A DNA stretch of 64,000 nt from Chryseolinea soli (lineage in GTDB: Bacteria > Bacteroidota > Bacteroidia > Cytophagales > Cyclobacteriaceae): positions 1,116,001 to 1,180,000 of the forward strand of contig NZ_CP032382.1 of the NCBI RefSeq assembly GCF_003589925.1. Reading direction: 5' to 3'. Below are positions 61,531 through 64,000 of the stretch, one piece after another. Made by a program: the position numbers and the translations under genes. The notes under the pieces were generated by a model. It did no database searches and was not told the DNA's origin. It was given only the letters and a program-made list of their open reading frames with translations. The first letter of the stretch is position 1, and every line of letters starts with the position of its first letter.

Positions 61531-63954
61531 TCATTCCGATCTCAAATTTGTAGCCGGATTGCCCAGGGCGACTTTCACGGCCTGGTAACTCACCGTGAGC
61601 AGGGCGATGACCACGGCCGCCGATCCGGCAATCAAAAATACATCCCAGGTGATCTCGGTCTTGTAGCTGTAGCCTTCCAGCCAGCGGGTCATCATGTACC
61701 AGCCGAGCGGCGAAGCGATGGCGAACGACACCAGCACCATGACGACAAAGCTCCGGGTGAGCAAGCGGAAAATATTGCCGACGGTGGCGCCCAACACGAG
61801 GCGAATGCTCACCTCTTTTTTTCGCTGCTCGGCCATGAACGACGATAATGCAAAGAGTCCCAGGCAGGCCACGAGGATAGCGAGCATCGAAAAGCCAGCA
61901 AACAGGTTGCCCGTCCGTTCTACGTCTTGATACATCCTTGCGTAGCTTTCGTCCATGAACGTATAGCGAAACGGTTGGTTGGGCATGATCTTGTTCCAGG
62001 TCGATTGGATGCTGGCGATCGTCTGCTTCATGTCTCCAGGCTTCACTTTTACGGCAACGATCGAACCGCCGTTGCCAACTACCATCGTAAGTGGTGATAT
62101 CTTCTCTTTCATGGTTTCAAAATGAAAGTCCTCCACTACCCCGATGATGGTGTACACCCTCCAGTTCTCGATCCTCTGCCCCACGACAGGGGGTTTTAAT
62201 CCCATGGCCTTGACCATCGCCTGGTTGACGATGATCGACGATGAGTCGGAAGCCAGGCGCGGAATGAAATCTCGTCCTTCAACGATTTTCATACCCAGGG
62301 TTTTGATGTAGTCTGTCTCAACATTCCAGCGCTGTGCGCCAATGCTCCGGTCTTGCTTCGACCGGCCTTCTTTGAAGAAGCCATTCTGGTCGCGATTGGT
62401 TTCGCTGACAGGCAGGTAGTTTGAACTGGTGACACTCGCTATCGCGGATTGACGGAGCAACTCTTCCTTGAAGGCCTCGCGATGATCGCCCAGGGTGTTG
62501 GCGCCCTGGATCATGATCACCTGGTCTTTGTCAAACCCGATCTTGGTATGCAAGATGAAATTCATCTGGCGGTAGATCACAAAGGTGCCGATGATGAGCA
62601 CGATCGACGTCGTGAATTGAAAAACAACCATAGCGCTACGCAAGGTAGAGTTCTTGCTCCCGCGAGCTACGGCGCCTTTCAATACATCAATGGGCTTGAA
62701 GGCCGACAGGTAAAACGAGGGATAGAGACCGGCCAGGACTCCAATACCCAAGGCGGCAGCTATCAAGATCGGGAACATCCACCATGCCGTCCAGGGCATG
62801 GTGAGGGTCTTGCCGGCAAATACGCTGAAGAAGGGCAACGCTACCCAAACCAAGACGACCGCCAGGAAGAAGGAGATCAGGCTGTACAGGACAGACTCTG
62901 TGAGAAACTGACGCACGAGATTTCCCCGAACCGAGCCCACCACTTTTCGCAAACCCACTTCCTTCGCGCGGTTGGCCGACTTCGCCGTTGACAGATTGAT
63001 GAAGTTGACGCAGGCCAGCAGGAGAATGAAGCCCGCGATGCCACCAAACAAGAGGATGTACTGCTTATCGCCATGCGGAATAATATCGCCGATGCCGTCG
63101 GAGTCTAAATAGATGTCGCCGATAGCTTGGGTCCTGATCTTGTGGTGCTTCAGCACATCCTCGAGACTCGCACTTCCTCCTTCTTTCAGGAATGGGCCGT
63201 AGTGATTCTTTATGATCGACTGAAGTTTTTGTTCGAATGCTACAGGATCGGCGTCGGCACGGAGGCGAAGATAGGGATTGTAGTTCCAGCAGCACCAGCT
63301 TCCTTGTTCATCTTTCCAGAATTCCTCACCGGTCAGCGTGATCAGAAATTCGTATTGCAGGTGGGAAGTCGGAGGAAAGTTTTCCATTACACCGCCAATC
63401 ATATACGGACGCTTGGTGTCATCGTTGAAGACGATGGTCTTGCCCACAGGATCCTGGCCGGGGAAATATTTTTCGGCCATCTTTCGCGAAAACACAATGG
63501 TGTTCGGTTTGTCCAGTGCGTGGCCGCGATTGCCATAGAGCATCGGTATCTCCAAAATATCCAGAATTTCAGGATCTGCATAGGCAAATCCTTCCTCGTA
63601 AGTGTTTTCGGTCTGGTCTTCAGGACGCATCAAGTTACTGCCTGCGTTAAACCATTTGTAAGGTATCAGGCGACCGGCTTTCTCGATTTCCGGAAATTCA
63701 TTTCGCAAGATGCCAATCAGGGGCGCAGGAAATGACGTCCATTTTCCGCCGTCCGGTCCTTCATAATGATTGTAAAGTCTGTAGGTGCGTGAGCCGTTTG
63801 CATAGTATTTATCATAACTCAGCTCGTGGCGAATGTACAGCGCAATGATCATACACGTAGCCAAACCGATGGCGAAGCCGCCGATCTTAATGCCCGTATA
63901 CATTTTTTGCCGCGACATGGAGCGGAAGGCGATCTTGAAGTAGTTCCTGAACAT
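61531..63954 (-). CDS. MacB/FtsX-type ABC permease
   Basis: 807 aa from the ATG at 63954, where the usual MFRNYFKIAFRSMSRQKMYTGIKIGGFAIG begins (a TTG 39 bases upstream is less likely). Two-block plan with SANRAKEVGLRKVVGSVRGNL and EQRKKEVSIRLVLGATVGNIF. C-terminal ALGNPATNLRSE. Upstream promoter is outside the window. No ATPase visible. Confidence 0.9.
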   Translation of the reverse strand: MFRNYFKIAFRSMSRQKMYTGIKIGGFAIGLATCMIIALYIRHELSYDKYYANGSRTYRLYNHYEGPDGGKWTSFPAPLIGILRNEFPEIEKAGRLIPYKWFNAGSNLMRPEDQTENTYEEGFAYADPEILDILEIPMLYGNRGHALDKPNTIVFSRKMAEKYFPGQDPVGKTIVFNDDTKRPYMIGGVMENFPPTSHLQYEFLITLTGEEFWKDEQGSWCCWNYNPYLRLRADADPVAFEQKLQSIIKNHYGPFLKEGGSASLEDVLKHHKIRTQAIGDIYLDSDGIGDIIPHGDKQYILLFGGIAGFILLLACVNFINLSTAKSANRAKEVGLRKVVGSVRGNLVRQFLTESVLYSLISFFLAVVLVWVALPFFSVFAGKTLTMPWTAWWMFPILIAAALGIGVLAGLYPSFYLSAFKPIDVLKGAVARGSKNSTLRSAMVVFQFTTSIVLIIGTFVIYRQMNFILHTKIGFDKDQVIMIQGANTLGDHREAFKEELLRQSAIASVTSSNYLPVSETNRDQNGFFKEGRSKQDRSIGAQRWNVETDYIKTLGMKIVEGRDFIPRLASDSSSIIVNQAMVKAMGLKPPVVGQRIENWRVYTIIGVVEDFHFETMKEKISPLTMVVGNGGSIVAVKVKPGDMKQTIASIQSTWNKIMPNQPFRYTFMDESYARMYQDVERTGNLFAGFSMLAILVACLGLFALSSFMAEQRKKEVSIRLVLGATVGNIFRLLTRSFVVMVLVSFAIASPLGWYMMTRWLEGYSYKTEITWDVFLIAGSAAVVIALLTVSYQAVKVALGNPATNLRSE

Positions 63955-64000
63955 AGCGTAATGATTTTGAGGTGATGATTTCTTTTTTCGCAACGCAAAA

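Overview
The window looks like a chromosome segment of a Bacteroidota species, most likely of the order Cytophagales, with mid-range GC. This is inferred from the gene repertoire. It includes LytS/LytTR two-component pairs, a one-protein hybrid two-component system ending in an AraC domain, IPT/TIG lipoproteins, and a TonB receptor with a carboxypeptidase-regulatory-like N-terminus. It also has many MacB/FtsX-type permeases without an adjacent ATPase, and TAnnTTTG-type -7 promoter boxes. No phage, insertion sequence, CRISPR array or replication origin was seen.

Layout. 1-0.5 kb: end of an AhpD-like gene. 0.6-8.6 kb: a secreted ThuA-GH9 fusion diverges from a six-gene, self-contained mannose-family PTS operon (EIIA, EIIB, fused EIIC-EIID, EI, HPr, NagB-like deaminase). 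8.6-10.7 kb: a copper amine oxidase. 11-19.4 kb: an FtsX permease and small redox/regulator modules (HxlR with a quinone reductase, two SDRs, AraC, MarR with GNAT). 19.5-31 kb: a hybrid sensor, an IPT lipoprotein, a LytS/LytTR pair, a lipocalin-like protein, an IPT-intradiol dioxygenase lipoprotein with two coupled genes, and a TPR histidine kinase. 31.2-33.2 kb: a tRNA-Pro neighbourhood with repeats and an intact plus a decayed GIY-YIG nuclease gene. 33.2-41.2 kb: mostly secreted proteins and a second LytS/LytTR pair whose kinase is frameshifted at an A8 tract. 41.4-44.9 kb: an AraC-centred cluster in which two promoters carry the same operator-like element. 44.9-48.1 kb: an ECF42-like sigma operon with two DGPF/YciI proteins. 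48.4-64 kb: four large FtsX permeases, a membrane-anchored HTH protein, a DUF2911 protein and a TonB receptor.

How it works together. The PTS operon encodes the whole phosphorelay from PEP to sugar plus a deaminase, which suggests uptake and catabolism of an amino sugar such as glucosamine. The adjacent glycosidase may supply sugars, but that is inference. Much of the rest is local regulator-target modules, several with recognisable operators: an 11-bp inverted repeat at the MarR gene, 21-bp-spaced half-sites at the AraC targets, four phased TTGAACA repeats at the membrane HTH protein, and a TTCGCATRCGAA-like motif upstream of two paralogous permeases.
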